A DNA stretch of 64,000 nt from Methylobacterium sp. W2 (GTDB taxonomy: Bacteria; Pseudomonadota; Alphaproteobacteria; Rhizobiales; Beijerinckiaceae): the NCBI RefSeq assembly GCF_020662345.1, contig NZ_VMOA01000005.1, forward strand, positions 1 to 64,000, read 5' to 3'. The notes beneath the pieces are model-generated. The model searched no databases. It saw only the letters and a program-made list of their open reading frames with translations, and was not told the DNA's origin. Shown here piece after piece: positions 1-9,087 of this stretch. Position 1 is the stretch's first letter, and every line of letters starts with the position of its first letter. A program made the position numbers and the translations under genes.

Positions 1-360
1 GGCCGGTGCCGAGACTTGGGCCGACCCGCCCGAGGGGGCCGCCGCGTTCTGGGTCGCCCCCTGGGGACCGGAGGCACCGGGACCGTTGGGGGACGTCGGC
101 CCGCTCAGGCCGGAATCCTTCTGCGTCTCATTGCCCGAGGATTTCTGCGATCCCGAGCCCGGAGCGGTGACGGCCGTGCTCGACTGGGCCGTCGCCGAAC
201 CGGACGCGGCCGGCTGAGCCGGCGCATGCAGGAACGCGGTGAGCTCCTTGCAGATATTGGCCGGCTTGCCCGCCGATTCGGCCGACGCGATCGCCGGAAC
301 CATCGCCATTACCGCCGTCACGGCGGCGATGGAAAACCCTCTGATACCCGAACCCATCAT
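1..360 (-). CDS. Exported Pro/Ser/Gly-rich protein, N-terminal part (cut by window edge)
   Basis: An open frame reads leftward from ATG at 360 and stays open for 120 codons to the window edge, so the C-terminus is outside. A strong ribosome site (GGGAGGG) lies about 9 bases upstream. Residues 1-27 form a signal peptide ending in an Ala-Ser-Ala type cleavage site. The next 20 or so residues hold one Cys (NICKEL context) and may be folded; the remainder is a low-complexity Ser/Gly/Pro/Gln linker. I do not recognise a family. Secretion is well supported by sequence; function is unknown. The frame has the high third-position G+C of its neighbours. Confidence 0.6.
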   Translation of the reverse strand, partial: MMGSGIRGFSIAAVTAVMAMVPAIASAESAGKPANICKELTAFLHAPAQPAASGSATAQSSTAVTAPGSGSQKSSGNETQKDSGLSGPTSPNGPGASGPQGATQNAAAPSGGSAQVSAPA

Positions 361-480
361 GTCACGGCCCTCCCGAGGCCAGCCGCCGTATCTGCGACAG
401 CGCGATTGACCAAGGAAGGTGCGCGGGACGCGGGACGTGTCAAGGGCGGCGCAGCGCGCCCCATCGTCGGGGACCGGCCG

Positions 481-1317
481 TCATCGGGCATCGGCATTGG
501 GAAAGAAGAGCTGCTCCCCACCGATCCGGTAGCCAGCGATGGCCGCCTGGCCCGGGCCTGAGACGAGCCAGTCCACGAAAGCCTGGGCCGCCTTCGCCTT
601 CACATGCGGATGTTTGTCCGGGTTCACGACCATCACGCCGTATTGGTTGAAGAGGCGCTTGTCGCCTTCCACCAGGATCTTGAGATCGCCCCGGTTCTTG
701 AACGACAGCCACGTGCCCCGATCGCTGAGGAGGTAGGCATTGGCGGCCGAGGCGGTGTTGAGCGCCGGCCCCATCCCCTGGCCCACATCCTTGTACCAAT
801 CGCCACGCACAGCGCCGAGATCGAGACCGGCCTCCTTCCAGTAGCGCAGCTCGGCGCTATGGGTGCCCGAGCGGTCGCCGCGCGAGACGAAGGGCGCCTT
901 GGCGGCGGCGATTTTGCGCAGGGCCTCGACGACGCTGGCGCCGGCCGCACCGGCCGGATCGTCCTTCGGGCCGACGATGACGAAGTCGTTGTACATCACC
1001 GGATAGCGCTTGGTGCTCCACCCCTCGCCGACGAACTTCTCCTCGGCGGCGGTGTCGTGGACGAGGGCGACGTCGGCATCCCCGCGTCGGGCCGCATCGA
1101 GGGCCTGCCCGGTGCCGAGGGCCACCACTTTCACGCCGATGCCGCTGGCCTGCGTGAATGCCGGCAGCAACTCCTTGAACAGGCCGGATTGCTCGGTGGA
1201 CGTGGTGGAGGCCACCGTGATGGTCTCGGCGGGTTCGGCGACACCCGGTACCGTCGACAATCCGGAGACGGCAACGAAAAGGCCGAGGCTCAGGAGAGAG
1301 CGGCGAAGGAGGTCCAT
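481..1317 (-). CDS. tupA: Tungstate ABC transporter, periplasmic substrate-binding protein
   Basis: 278 residues. Signal peptide about 1-27, then the family hallmark TTSTEQSGLF at about 38-47, the oxyanion-binding start of TupA-type proteins, and a second loop SRGDRSGTHSAE near 144-155. It captures tungstate (possibly molybdate) in the periplasm and passes it to TupB. It is the last gene of tupB-tupC-tupA; its start lies 28 bases inside tupC, so translation is probably coupled. TupA proteins usually prefer tungstate strongly, and methylotrophic Methylobacterium have a tungsten formate dehydrogenase, so tungstate is the likely ligand. The related WtpA/ModA families are less likely given the motif and gene set. 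Confidence 0.87.
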   Translation of the reverse strand: MDLLRRSLLSLGLFVAVSGLSTVPGVAEPAETITVASTTSTEQSGLFKELLPAFTQASGIGVKVVALGTGQALDAARRGDADVALVHDTAAEEKFVGEGWSTKRYPVMYNDFVIVGPKDDPAGAAGASVVEALRKIAAAKAPFVSRGDRSGTHSAELRYWKEAGLDLGAVRGDWYKDVGQGMGPALNTASAANAYLLSDRGTWLSFKNRGDLKILVEGDKRLFNQYGVMVVNPDKHPHVKAKAAQAFVDWLVSGPGQAAIAGYRIGGEQLFFPNADAR

Positions 1318-2021
1318 GGCATTTCTCCGGTGAGATAGGCCCGCGCCTGCGGCGAACGGGGGGATGACAGGGTGGTGCGCACGGGGCCGTGCTCGACGGC
1401 GCGCCCCCCGGCGAGGACGACCACATCCTCGGCCAGACGCATGACCTGACCGAGATTGTGCGAGACCAGCACGACCTTCGTCCCGGCCGCCGCCATCGAT
1501 GCCACGAGATCCTCGATGACACGGGACGAGGCCGGATCGAGATTGGCGGTGGGCTCGTCGAGCAGGAGGAGATCGGGCGCCCGCGCCCAGGCCCGCGCGA
1601 GGGCGAGGCGCTGCTGCTCGCCCCCCGACAGGCGGGTGGCCGGAGCGCCGGCCCGTTCGGACAGCCCCACATGGCGGAGCGCGGCCCGCACTCGTTCGGC
1701 CCGCTCAGCCGCGCCGAGGCCGAGCGGGGCCAGGGCCAGCGCCACGTTGGCGGCGGCGCTCGCACGGACGAGGCCGGGCCGCTGGAACACGAAGGCGGTG
1801 CCCGGACGGGTGCCGGCCGATGGGCCGATGCGGATGGTCCCGCCCGTCGGCGCCAGCAATCCGTCGATGAGGCGCAGGAGCACGCTCTTGCCGGCGCCGT
1901 TCGCACCGATGATCGCCGTGATGCCGGCCGACGTCACCGACATGTCGACGCCCTTGAGGATCGCGAGGTCTCCCACCCGGTAGCGCAAACCTTCGATGAC
2001 GATGGGAAGCGCCGCGCTCAT
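1290..2021 (-). CDS. tupC: Tungstate ABC transporter, ATP-binding protein
   Basis: 243 residues. Complete ATPase: Walker A GANGAGKS near residue 33, Q-loop FQRPG, ABC signature LSGGEQQRLALARAW, Walker B LLLLDEPTANLDP and an H-loop in VLVSHN. It powers tungstate import with the TupB permease. The chosen start at 2021 overlaps the tupB stop as ATGA, which is the normal coupled arrangement; the longer open frame upstream is only the shadow of tupB. Its 3' end overlaps the start of tupA. Specificity comes from the neighbours, not from the ATPase itself. Confidence 0.85.
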   Translation of the reverse strand: MSAALPIVIEGLRYRVGDLAILKGVDMSVTSAGITAIIGANGAGKSVLLRLIDGLLAPTGGTIRIGPSAGTRPGTAFVFQRPGLVRASAAANVALALAPLGLGAAERAERVRAALRHVGLSERAGAPATRLSGGEQQRLALARAWARAPDLLLLDEPTANLDPASSRVIEDLVASMAAAGTKVVLVSHNLGQVMRLAEDVVVLAGGRAVEHGPVRTTLSSPRSPQARAYLTGEMPWTSFAALS

Positions 2022-2713
2022 CCATAGGCTCGCATGGCATAGGAACGCAGCAGCGAGGCGGTGGCGCTGACGGCGAGGACGATGGCGATGAGGACAAGGC
2101 CGAGGGCCAAGGCGAGGGGCAGGTCGCCCTTCTGCGTCTCGAGGGAGATCGCCGTCGTCATGGTGCGGGTGTGCCCGTCGATATTGCCGCCGACGACGAG
2201 GACGGCTCCGATCTCCGAAATGGCGCGGCCGAACGCGGCGAGAATCGCCGTCACCAGGGAGAAGCGCGTATCGTAGATCAGGATCGCGGCCCGCCGCACG
2301 GGTCCGAGGCCGAAGGAGCGAAGCTGCTCGCCGAGATGCTCCTCCGCATCGGCGACGATCTGGCGTGCGAGGGCGGCGATGAGCGGGATGACGAGGACCG
2401 TCTGCGCCGCGATCATCGCGCCCGGCGTGAACAGCAGGCCGAGGCTGCCGAGGGGACCGGACCGGGACAGGATGAGGTAGAGGACGAGGCCGATGACCAC
2501 CGGCGGCAGGCCCATCGCCGCGTTGAGGCATCCCACCACCAGTTTGCGCCCCGGGAATGCCGCCACGGCGACGAGGGCCCCGAGGGGCACGCCGATCAGC
2601 GTGCCGAGCCCCACCGCCGATAGGCTCACCCGCAGCGACAGGCCGGCGATGGCGACCACCTCCGGATCGAGCGCGGCGATCCGCTGGAACGTCTCCTCGA
2701 GGGTCTGAAGCAT
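2018..2713 (-). CDS. tupB: Tungstate ABC transporter, permease
   Basis: 231 residues from ATG 2713, which has GGAG five bases upstream; a longer frame to 2764 would add an unlikely charged tail. Hydrophobic protein with about five membrane helices and the binding-protein-dependent permease EAA-type loop (around AERLGEQLRSFGLGPVRRA in spirit: EEHLGEQLRSFGLGP). It forms the inner-membrane channel for tungstate with TupC. First gene of the operon, divergent from the regulator at 2871, with a 157-base shared control region. Confidence 0.85.
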   Translation of the reverse strand: MLQTLEETFQRIAALDPEVVAIAGLSLRVSLSAVGLGTLIGVPLGALVAVAAFPGRKLVVGCLNAAMGLPPVVIGLVLYLILSRSGPLGSLGLLFTPGAMIAAQTVLVIPLIAALARQIVADAEEHLGEQLRSFGLGPVRRAAILIYDTRFSLVTAILAAFGRAISEIGAVLVVGGNIDGHTRTMTTAISLETQKGDLPLALALGLVLIAIVLAVSATASLLRSYAMRAYG

Positions 2714-2852
2714 GGCTCCGGTGCTGTGCGCGGTTCGTGTCTGGCGCAGAAACTCCCGCTGCACGGTGGCGCTTCGAGAAAAAGCCGACCGAGACCGGGA
2801 GTTTTGTGAGGCACGCTCGCCCCCTCATGCTACCGCTGTCAGCGCCAGTTCA

Positions 2853-2872
2853 ATAGGAAACGGATTGCCTAT
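2853..2872. promoter_or_regulatory. Inverted repeat, candidate operator of the tup regulator
   Basis: A 20-base imperfect palindrome, ATAGGnAAnn-nnTTnCCTAT (7 of 10 half-site positions symmetric), sits in the tupB/regulator intergenic region and runs into the regulator start codon. Its size and symmetry suit a dimeric ModE-like winged-helix protein. Its position would let the regulator repress itself and possibly control tupBCA. Function is inferred from position only. Confidence 0.4.
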
Positions 2873-3851
2873 GAAGGTCGGGTTGCTCCTCGACGGGACC
2901 ATCGCGGCGGCGGACCGGCAACTCGCCTTCGCCCCGACCCTGGCGCTTCTGGACGCGGTTTCCGCCGAGGGCTCGCTGCGGGGTGCCGCGGCGCGGCTCG
3001 ACCTGTCCTATCGCTCCGCCTGGGGCCGCTTCCAGATCTTGGAGGACGCGCTCGGCCAGCCCGTCATCCGCAAGACCAAAGGACACGGCACCGTGCTGAC
3101 GCCCTTCGGCACCGCGTTCCATCAGGCGCTCGGCGCCGCATCACGGGCGAGTGGTGAGATCATCGCACGCGAAGAGAGGCGGTTGGAGGCGACGCTCACT
3201 GGCCTCCTCGGACGCGCTGCCGGCCCCCTCACCTTCGCGGTCAGCCACGATTCCGTCCTGCTCGATGCCCTGCGCGAGATGGGCAGCATCGCGGTCACCA
3301 TCGCGGGGAGCATGGACGCGCTCTCGCACCTGAAGGCCGGACGGGCCGATGGGGCGGGGTTCCATTTCGGTGCGGCCCTGCCCGATCCGGGCTCGGTCTT
3401 CGCCGACATCCTCGCCGACCCGGCCCTGCTGACACGCCCGGTCCTGCTGCGCGAGCAGGGCCTGATGCTCCAGCCGGGCAATCCCTTCGCCGTGGCCGCC
3501 ATCACGGACCTCGCCACGGGCGGCATCCGCTTCGTCAACCGGCAGTTTGGTGCGGGGACGCGGATCTGGTTCGACCGACTCTGCGCCGAGGCCGGCATCA
3601 GCGGACGCGATATTCGCGGCTACGAGACGGAGGAGTTCACGCATCAGGCCGTCGCGGCCCTGATCGCGTCCGGGGCGGCCGATGTAGGGATGGGCACCCG
3701 CGCCGTCGCGGAACGGTTCGGGCTCGATTACCTGCCGCTGGGCGAGGAGACCTACTTCCTCGCCGTCCGCACTCTCGTCGGCGACGAGCGCCTGGACGCG
3801 ATCGCGTCGAGCATTCGGCGACGGGCGGAGGCCACGCCCGGCTACGCCTGA
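2871..3851 (+). CDS. ModE-type HTH regulator with PBP-like oxyanion domain (tup regulator)
   Basis: 326 residues. Residues about 15-95 form a ModE/LysR-like winged helix (LDAVSAEGSLRGAAARLDLSY, then a wing with QPVIRKTKGHG). Residues about 120-315 resemble a periplasmic-binding-protein fold (PBP_like family), including NRQFGAGTRIWFDRL and HQAVAALIASGAADVGMG. Such proteins sense oxyanions or molybdenum compounds directly. Divergent from tupBCA, so it most likely controls tungstate uptake. The ATG at 2871 is preceded by AGGA and lies at the end of an inverted repeat; the longer upstream frame overlaps tupB and was rejected. The ligand (tungstate, molybdate or a pterin form) is not deducible. 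Confidence 0.75.
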   Translation: MKVGLLLDGTIAAADRQLAFAPTLALLDAVSAEGSLRGAAARLDLSYRSAWGRFQILEDALGQPVIRKTKGHGTVLTPFGTAFHQALGAASRASGEIIAREERRLEATLTGLLGRAAGPLTFAVSHDSVLLDALREMGSIAVTIAGSMDALSHLKAGRADGAGFHFGAALPDPGSVFADILADPALLTRPVLLREQGLMLQPGNPFAVAAITDLATGGIRFVNRQFGAGTRIWFDRLCAEAGISGRDIRGYETEEFTHQAVAALIASGAADVGMGTRAVAERFGLDYLPLGEETYFLAVRTLVGDERLDAIASSIRRRAEATPGYA

Positions 3852-3920
3852 GTCGGAAAGCCGCGCGCATGCACGGCCACGGGCGGGAGCCGGGACGGCC
3901 CCCGCCCGGTGGTTCGAGAA

Positions 3921-4685
3921 TCAGTGAGCCAGGATCTTCGACAGGAAGGTCTGCGCGCGCTCGGAGCGCGGCTTGTCGAAGAAGTCGTCCTTGGTGGCGT
4001 CCTCGACGATCTCGCCGCGATCCATGAAGACGACGCGGTTGGCGACCTTGCGGGCAAAGCCCATCTCGTGGGTGACGACCATCATCGTCATGCCCTCGCG
4101 GGCGAGCTCGATCATCACGTCGAGCACCTCGCCGACCATTTCCGGGTCGAGGGCCGAGGTCGGTTCGTCGAACAGCATGACGATGGGGTTCATCGACAGG
4201 GCGCGGGCGATGGCGACGCGCTGTTGCTGACCGCCGGAGAGCTGGCCCGGATATTTGTGCGAATGCGCCGAGAGGCCGACCCGCCCGAGGAGCTTCAGGC
4301 CGCGGTCATGGGCATCGTCCTTGGCCCGTCCCAGCACCTTGCACTGGCCGAGCATCAGATTGTCGATGATCGACAGGTGGGGGAACAACTCGAAATGCTG
4401 GAACACCATGCCGACGCGGGCGCGCAGCTTGGGCAGATTGGTGCCCTTGGCCTGGACGCCGATGCCGTCGACAGTGATCGCCCCCTTCTGGATCGGCTCC
4501 AGGGCGTTCACCGTCTTGATCAGGGTGGACTTGCCCGATCCGGAGGGGCCGCAGACGACGACCACCTCGCCCTTGGTGACCTGTGTCGTACAGCCGTTGA
4601 GGACCTGGACCGGGCCATACCACTTGCTGATGTTGTCGATGGCGATCATCGGCTTCGCCGAAGCCTGGGGATCGATGGCGGACAT
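3921..4685 (-). CDS. gltL: Glutamate/aspartate-type ABC transporter, ATP-binding protein
   Basis: 254 residues with all polar amino-acid transporter ATPase motifs: Walker [11 protein letters not shown]-loop FQHFELFPH (typical of this subfamily), signature [15 protein letters not shown], Walker [14 protein letters not shown], and H-loop VVTHEMGFA. It drives uptake with the two permeases just upstream. The start at 4685 has GAGGAT upstream and follows the gltK stop by 17 bases. Last gene of gltI-J-K-L. Subunit sizes match the GltJK class rather than the larger rhizobial AapQM permeases. Confidence 0.85.
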   Translation of the reverse strand: MSAIDPQASAKPMIAIDNISKWYGPVQVLNGCTTQVTKGEVVVVCGPSGSGKSTLIKTVNALEPIQKGAITVDGIGVQAKGTNLPKLRARVGMVFQHFELFPHLSIIDNLMLGQCKVLGRAKDDAHDRGLKLLGRVGLSAHSHKYPGQLSGGQQQRVAIARALSMNPIVMLFDEPTSALDPEMVGEVLDVMIELAREGMTMMVVTHEMGFARKVANRVVFMDRGEIVEDATKDDFFDKPRSERAQTFLSKILAH

Positions 4686-4702
4686 GACGGATCCTCGAGA
4701 GC

Positions 4703-5395
4703 TTAGCGGATGATGGCGACGCGGCGCTGGAGACGCCGGACGAGGGTCGAGGCGGTGATGCAGATCACCAGGTAGACGGCGGCGGCGAACAGATACATCT
4801 CCACGAGACGGCCATCGCGCTGGGCGACCTTCGAGGCGGCGCCGAGGAAGTCGGTGAGCGAGATGACGTAGACCAGGGACGTGTCCTGGAAGAGCACGAT
4901 GGTCTGGGTCAGCAGCAGCGGCAGCATGTTGCGGAAGGCCTGCGGCAGGATCACCGTCCGCATGGTCTGGCCGTAGGTCAGGCCGATGGCCTGCGCCGCC
5001 GCCGTCTGGCCTTTCGGGATCGCCTGGATGCCGGCGCGCATGATCTCGGAGAAGAACGCCGCCTCGAACAGGGTGAAGGTAACGAGGGCCGAGGTGAAGG
5101 CGCCCACCGAGATCGGCCGCGACGCGCCCGTCATCCATTGGCCGATATAAGGAACGAGGAAGTAGAACCAAAAGATCACCAGCACGAGGGGCAGCGACCT
5201 CATGAAGTTCACGTAGATCTTGGCCGGGAGCGCCAGGGCGGTGATCCCGGACAGACGCATCATCGCGATGATGGTGCCGAGGATGATGCCGCCCGAGGCG
5301 GCAAGCGCGGTGAGCGTCAGCGTGAACACCATTCCCGTCCCGAACAGGTACGGCAAGGATGAGAGGACGACTCCGAAGTCGAAATCCGTGAACAT
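4703..5395 (-). CDS. gltK: Glutamate/aspartate-type ABC transporter, permease
   Basis: 230 residues, about five membrane helices, HisM/GltK family. The conserved N-terminal block [16 protein letters not shown] and the EAA-loop region ([27 protein letters not shown], about 145-170) are visible. It pairs with GltJ to form the membrane channel. AGAGGACC precedes the start. Co-directional with gltJ (57-base gap) and gltL. Exact substrate is inferred from the binding protein. Confidence 0.83.
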   Translation of the reverse strand: MFTDFDFGVVLSSLPYLFGTGMVFTLTLTALAASGGIILGTIIAMMRLSGITALALPAKIYVNFMRSLPLVLVIFWFYFLVPYIGQWMTGASRPISVGAFTSALVTFTLFEAAFFSEIMRAGIQAIPKGQTAAAQAIGLTYGQTMRTVILPQAFRNMLPLLLTQTIVLFQDTSLVYVISLTDFLGAASKVAQRDGRLVEMYLFAAAVYLVICITASTLVRRLQRRVAIIR

Positions 5396-5452
5396 CGGTC
5401 CTCTAGCCCCGTCTGACGGTCGCGAAGGATGGGGAGAGCGATCGCGCCATCA

Positions 5453-6175
5453 TCAGCGCGATCCCGGGACGGCGATGCGGGTCTCGAGCTTGCTCGATAC
5501 CGTCACCACGATCAGGCTGATGCCGAGATAGATGACCGTCGCCGCCGTGAAGGATTCGAAGACCTGGGAGGAGAATTCCTGCATCGAGCGTGCCCGAGCC
5601 GTGAGTTCGAGCAGGCCGATGGTGAGCGCCACCGAGGTGTTCTTGAGGTTGTTCAGGAACTCCGAGGTCAGCGGCGGCAGGATCACCCGGTAGGCATTGG
5701 GCAGCAGCACGTAGCGATAGGTCTGCCACGTGGTGAGGCCCAAAGCCGTGCCGGCCATGCGCTGACCGCGCGGCAAGGTCTCGATGCCGGTGCGGACCTG
5801 CTCGGCGACGCGGGAGGCCGTGAAGAAGCCGAGGCAGATGACCGCCGTGTAGAACGACGAGTTCGGCAGTTGCTTCAGCCAGGTCCCCCAGGAGCCGGGC
5901 AGGATCTCCGGCACCACGTAGAACCAGAGGAACATCTGCACGAGGAGCGGGATGTTGCGGAACAGCTCCACATAGGTGGTGCCGACCCGTTGAGCCCCCC
6001 GGCTCGGAAGGGTGCGCAGCACCCCGATGAGCGAGCCGAGGGAGAAGGCGATGATCCAGGAACAAAGCGCCGTGGCGATCGTCCAGGAGAGGCCGGAGAG
6101 AAGCATGTCGGCATAGGTGCCGGTGCCTTCCGGCGACGGTTCGAAGAAGATCCGCCAGTTCCAGTTATAGTTCAT
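5453..6175 (-). CDS. gltJ: Glutamate/aspartate-type ABC transporter, permease
   Basis: 240 residues, HisM/GltJ family permease with about five membrane helices. It starts with the typical aromatic N-terminus MNYNWNWRIFFEPSPEG and has the FRNIPLLVQMFLWFYV helix and EAA-type loop GIETLPRGQRMAGTALGLT. Second gene of the operon, 28 bases after gltI. Partner of GltK. The order gltI-J-K-L is the canonical one. Confidence 0.84.
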   Translation of the reverse strand: MNYNWNWRIFFEPSPEGTGTYADMLLSGLSWTIATALCSWIIAFSLGSLIGVLRTLPSRGAQRVGTTYVELFRNIPLLVQMFLWFYVVPEILPGSWGTWLKQLPNSSFYTAVICLGFFTASRVAEQVRTGIETLPRGQRMAGTALGLTTWQTYRYVLLPNAYRVILPPLTSEFLNNLKNTSVALTIGLLELTARARSMQEFSSQVFESFTAATVIYLGISLIVVTVSSKLETRIAVPGSR

Positions 6176-6203
6176 CGCCTGTCGTCTGCTCCGATGCGGC
6201 GGC

Positions 6204-7142
6204 TTAGTAGGCGGCCGGATCGGCGCTGTCGCTGGGCGACTCGAAGGCCTTCTTCATGGGGTCGCTCATGGGAAGGCTGAGGTTGATGCCGCGCGGCGGG
6301 ATCGGCTTGGTGAACCAGGTCTCGTACAGGACCTTGCCCTCGGGGCTCTTGTAGAGCTTGGCCGTCGCTTCATCGACCACGGCCTTGAACGGCGCGTCGT
6401 CCTTGCGGAGCATGATGCCGTAGGGCTCGGGCTTCGACAGGGCCTCGGTCGAAATCGCGTAGGCACCGGGCTCCTTGGAGCTGGCGGCCAGCGAGGCGAG
6501 CAGAACGTCATCCATGACGAAGGCGGCGGCGCGGCCGGTCTCGACCATGAGGAAGGCTTCGGCGTGATCCTTGGCGGGCAGGATTGTCAGGCCGAGGCTG
6601 CGGGCGGTGTTGGCCTCGTTGATCTGGCGGATGTTGGTGGTGCCCGAGGTGGACACCACGGTCTTGCCCTTGAGATCCTCGATCGTGTCGAGCTTGGCCG
6701 ACTTCTTCGCCACGTAGCGGGTGGCGGTGAGGAAGTGGGTGTTGGTGAAGGCCACCTGCTTCTGGCGGTCGACGTTGTTGGTGGTCGAGCCGCATTCGAG
6801 ATCGACGGTGCCGTTGGCGATCAGCGGGATGCGGGTGGCGGAGGTGACCGGATTGAGCTTAACCTCGAGCTTCGTCAGCTTCAGGTTCGTCTTCACCGCC
6901 TCGGCGATCTTCTTACAGATCTCGAAGGCGTAGCCGACCGGCTTCTGGTCGCCGTCGAGGTAGGAGAACGGGACCGAGGCGTCGCGATAGCCGATGGTGA
7001 TTTCGCCGGTCTCTTTGATCTTCTTGAGGGTGCCGGTCAGTTCCTGGGCGCCGGCACCGGATGCGCCGAGCGTAATGCCCATCGCCGATGCGAGGACGAC
7101 CGCCGCCGACAGAGCGACGGACCTGTGATGACCAAAATGCAT
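6204..7142 (-). CDS. gltI: Glutamate/aspartate-type ABC transporter, periplasmic binding protein
   Basis: 312 residues from ATG 7142; this start gives a clean signal peptide (about 1-31, ending GASGAGA before QE). Then LTGTLKKIKETGEITIGYRDASVPFSY, the classic GltI-type SBP_bac_3 opening, and VDLECGSTTNN (ligand-binding loop). It binds an acidic amino acid, probably glutamate or aspartate, for GltJKL. First gene of the operon. A close paralogue lies at 11116-12018 beside aspA. An upstream start at 7190 adds residues without a better ribosome site. Confidence 0.83.
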   Translation of the reverse strand: MHFGHHRSVALSAAVVLASAMGITLGASGAGAQELTGTLKKIKETGEITIGYRDASVPFSYLDGDQKPVGYAFEICKKIAEAVKTNLKLTKLEVKLNPVTSATRIPLIANGTVDLECGSTTNNVDRQKQVAFTNTHFLTATRYVAKKSAKLDTIEDLKGKTVVSTSGTTNIRQINEANTARSLGLTILPAKDHAEAFLMVETGRAAAFVMDDVLLASLAASSKEPGAYAISTEALSKPEPYGIMLRKDDAPFKAVVDEATAKLYKSPEGKVLYETWFTKPIPPRGINLSLPMSDPMKKAFESPSDSADPAAY

Positions 7143-7390
7143 GTGAAGGCTGGCTCCCGGAGGGGTTCTCGCCGATCGGACGACCGGCACGTGAGGCTCA
7201 ACGTAGCAGCGGTCTCGCCCATCGCAATCGGTGAATGAGGCCTCACCGGAGATGTCAACCGCTCGACGACGTTATAGCAATCGGCGTGCCGCGCGCGCGA
7301 CCGGGATCCATTTCGGCGAGACATTGCCCCGCCTTTGAAAGTCTAACGGGCCGGAGAAGACGTGGGCATCGCGGATCGCCACAGCACATG
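7143..7390 (-). promoter_or_regulatory. gltI upstream region
   Basis: Non-coding stretch between gltI and the porin terminator. On the minus strand a TTGACA hexamer (7258-7253) is followed 17 bases later by a poor -10 (TTCACC), giving a possible gltI promoter about 85 bases from the ATG. No operator or structured RNA was recognised. Confidence 0.25.
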
Positions 7391-7422
7391 AAAAAGGCCC
7401 GGCTGCAAAGCCGGGCCTTTTT
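7391..7422 (-). terminator. Rho-independent terminator after the porin gene
   Basis: Near-perfect hairpin AAAAAGGCCCGGC / GCCGGGCCTTTTT with a six-base loop. The minus-strand copy ends in a run of T and lies 64 bases past the porin stop, so it terminates the highly expressed porin message; its symmetry lets it work in both directions. Confidence 0.85.
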
Positions 7423-7485
7423 CGGAACATCTTGAATGATCGTGCGGGATCGGAGCACGGCTCCAATCCCGCCGAGCATCGATGC

Positions 7486-9087
7486 TTAGAAGTCGCGCTG
7501 AACGCGCATACGCACCTGGTAGGTGTCGTCCGCGGTCACGGTGCGAACGGCGCCGGAGGCGATGTTCGCAGCGTTGACGGTGCCGCTCGACTGAGTGCGA
7601 TCCACGACACGACCGTTCTGGACGCCGACCTTGGTGTAGAAGCCCTCGACACCGATATCGAGGTCCTTCACCGGCGACCAGATCAGGCTCGCGCCGGCGA
7701 CGATCTGGTAGGTGTCACGCAGAACCGGGCTGACGTCGAAGGAGGTCTGGCCAGGAATGCCGGTGAACTGAGTGGTCGCACCGTTGGTCTGGAACGCCGC
7801 TGCGTTGGCGGCGCGAGCGCCACGGGCGAAGGAGAGCTCGCCGTAGCTGCCGAACACGGCCGAACGCCACTCAGGCGACCAGTAATGCAGGAACGAGCCA
7901 ACCACCGTGAAGCTGGTGGAGGTTTCGATCTTGCCGGTCAGAGGGTTCAGCGTGGCGTCGGACATGAAGGGATCGAAGGCAGCGCCGTTGATGGTGCTGG
8001 CAATCGAGGTGTAGCTGCCGTTGTAGGACGAGTAGCCCGTGTAGAGGGTCGCACCCTCACCGTAGGCTCCCTGCAGGTACAGGGTGTCGCCGGGAGCGAT
8101 GAACGGGGTGTTGATCTTCACGCCACCCTGGACAGCCCAGCCGTACTCGCTCGAGGGATGTCCGGTCACAGCAGTCCCACCAAGACCGGGAACCGAAGCT
8201 ATACCGAAGGTAGATCCAGTGGGATTTTGGACGTTGATTTCCTTGACGGCAGCTGAGATCTGAGCCGAACCCCAGGCAGCATCGTAGCGCAGAACGCCAA
8301 CGAAGTCGGGCATCCGGTTACGCTGCGACACGTCGTAGTTCTGGAACGTGTTTGTTGCACCGAGTCCGACGAGAACCGGAGACGGAGCGCCAGTGACGCC
8401 AGTCGCCCCGAAGGTCTGCGAGTAGACCGTGTTGCGACGGAAGGTCGGGTCTTCGAGCGAAACGGTGGCCGAGAAGCCTTCACCGAACTTGGCCGAGTAG
8501 GCGAGCAGGTTGGTGGACTGAACATCGGAGTTCAGGGTCGCGCCGGCGAACTCGAAATCGTGGGCGTAGAAGTCGAAGAACGAGGAAGCGCGACCGGCGG
8601 TGAGGCCGGCGAACTGGATGAACGCCTTGTCGGTGTTCACGAACTGCTGGTCGCGACCGGCCTGATCCTGGCCGGTGGCGCCGAAGGCGGAGCCGATACG
8701 CTCCTGAGTGCCGGAGCGGAGGCCGCCGGTGCCGCCGGTGCGCGAGGCGAACTGGATACGGGTGAAGGCGCGCAGGGTGCCGTAGGCCGTCTGGGTGCGG
8801 GCATCGACGTTGATGCGGGCGAGGCCGATATAGCCGGTCGTGTCGCCGTTGCCAGCGCCGGTGCGGCTGTCCGTCGGCTGGTAGCCGATGTCGAGGCGGG
8901 CGCGGCCCGAGAGACGGATGCAGGTATCCGTTCCGGGGATGTAGAAGAAGCCGGCGCCGTAGGCGCTGCAGACGCGGACGTATTCGATCGGCACGGCCTT
9001 CTTCACGGGAAGATCGGCGGCATGCGCTCCAGCGACCGACGCAAAGGCTGCGGCGGTACCGAGGAGTGAGCTCTTCAAGAGCTTCAT
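7486..9087 (-). CDS. Outer-membrane porin (Porin_2 family)
   Basis: 533 residues. Signal peptide about 1-22 (cut after AGAHA), then DLPVKKAVPIEYVRVCSAYG and an early Cys pair, the signature of the alphaproteobacterial porin family. The body is Gly/Thr/Tyr-rich beta-barrel sequence and the last residue is Phe (RVQRDF), as needed for BAM-dependent insertion. It forms a trimeric diffusion pore in the outer membrane. Start 9087 has GGAG ten bases upstream; the longer frame was rejected because it precedes the signal peptide. Monocistronic with its own terminator. Such porins occur in several copies per genome. Confidence 0.9.
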   Translation of the reverse strand: MKLLKSSLLGTAAAFASVAGAHAADLPVKKAVPIEYVRVCSAYGAGFFYIPGTDTCIRLSGRARLDIGYQPTDSRTGAGNGDTTGYIGLARINVDARTQTAYGTLRAFTRIQFASRTGGTGGLRSGTQERIGSAFGATGQDQAGRDQQFVNTDKAFIQFAGLTAGRASSFFDFYAHDFEFAGATLNSDVQSTNLLAYSAKFGEGFSATVSLEDPTFRRNTVYSQTFGATGVTGAPSPVLVGLGATNTFQNYDVSQRNRMPDFVGVLRYDAAWGSAQISAAVKEINVQNPTGSTFGIASVPGLGGTAVTGHPSSEYGWAVQGGVKINTPFIAPGDTLYLQGAYGEGATLYTGYSSYNGSYTSIASTINGAAFDPFMSDATLNPLTGKIETSTSFTVVGSFLHYWSPEWRSAVFGSYGELSFARGARAANAAAFQTNGATTQFTGIPGQTSFDVSPVLRDTYQIVAGASLIWSPVKDLDIGVEGFYTKVGVQNGRVVDRTQSSGTVNAANIASGAVRTVTADDTYQVRMRVQRDF

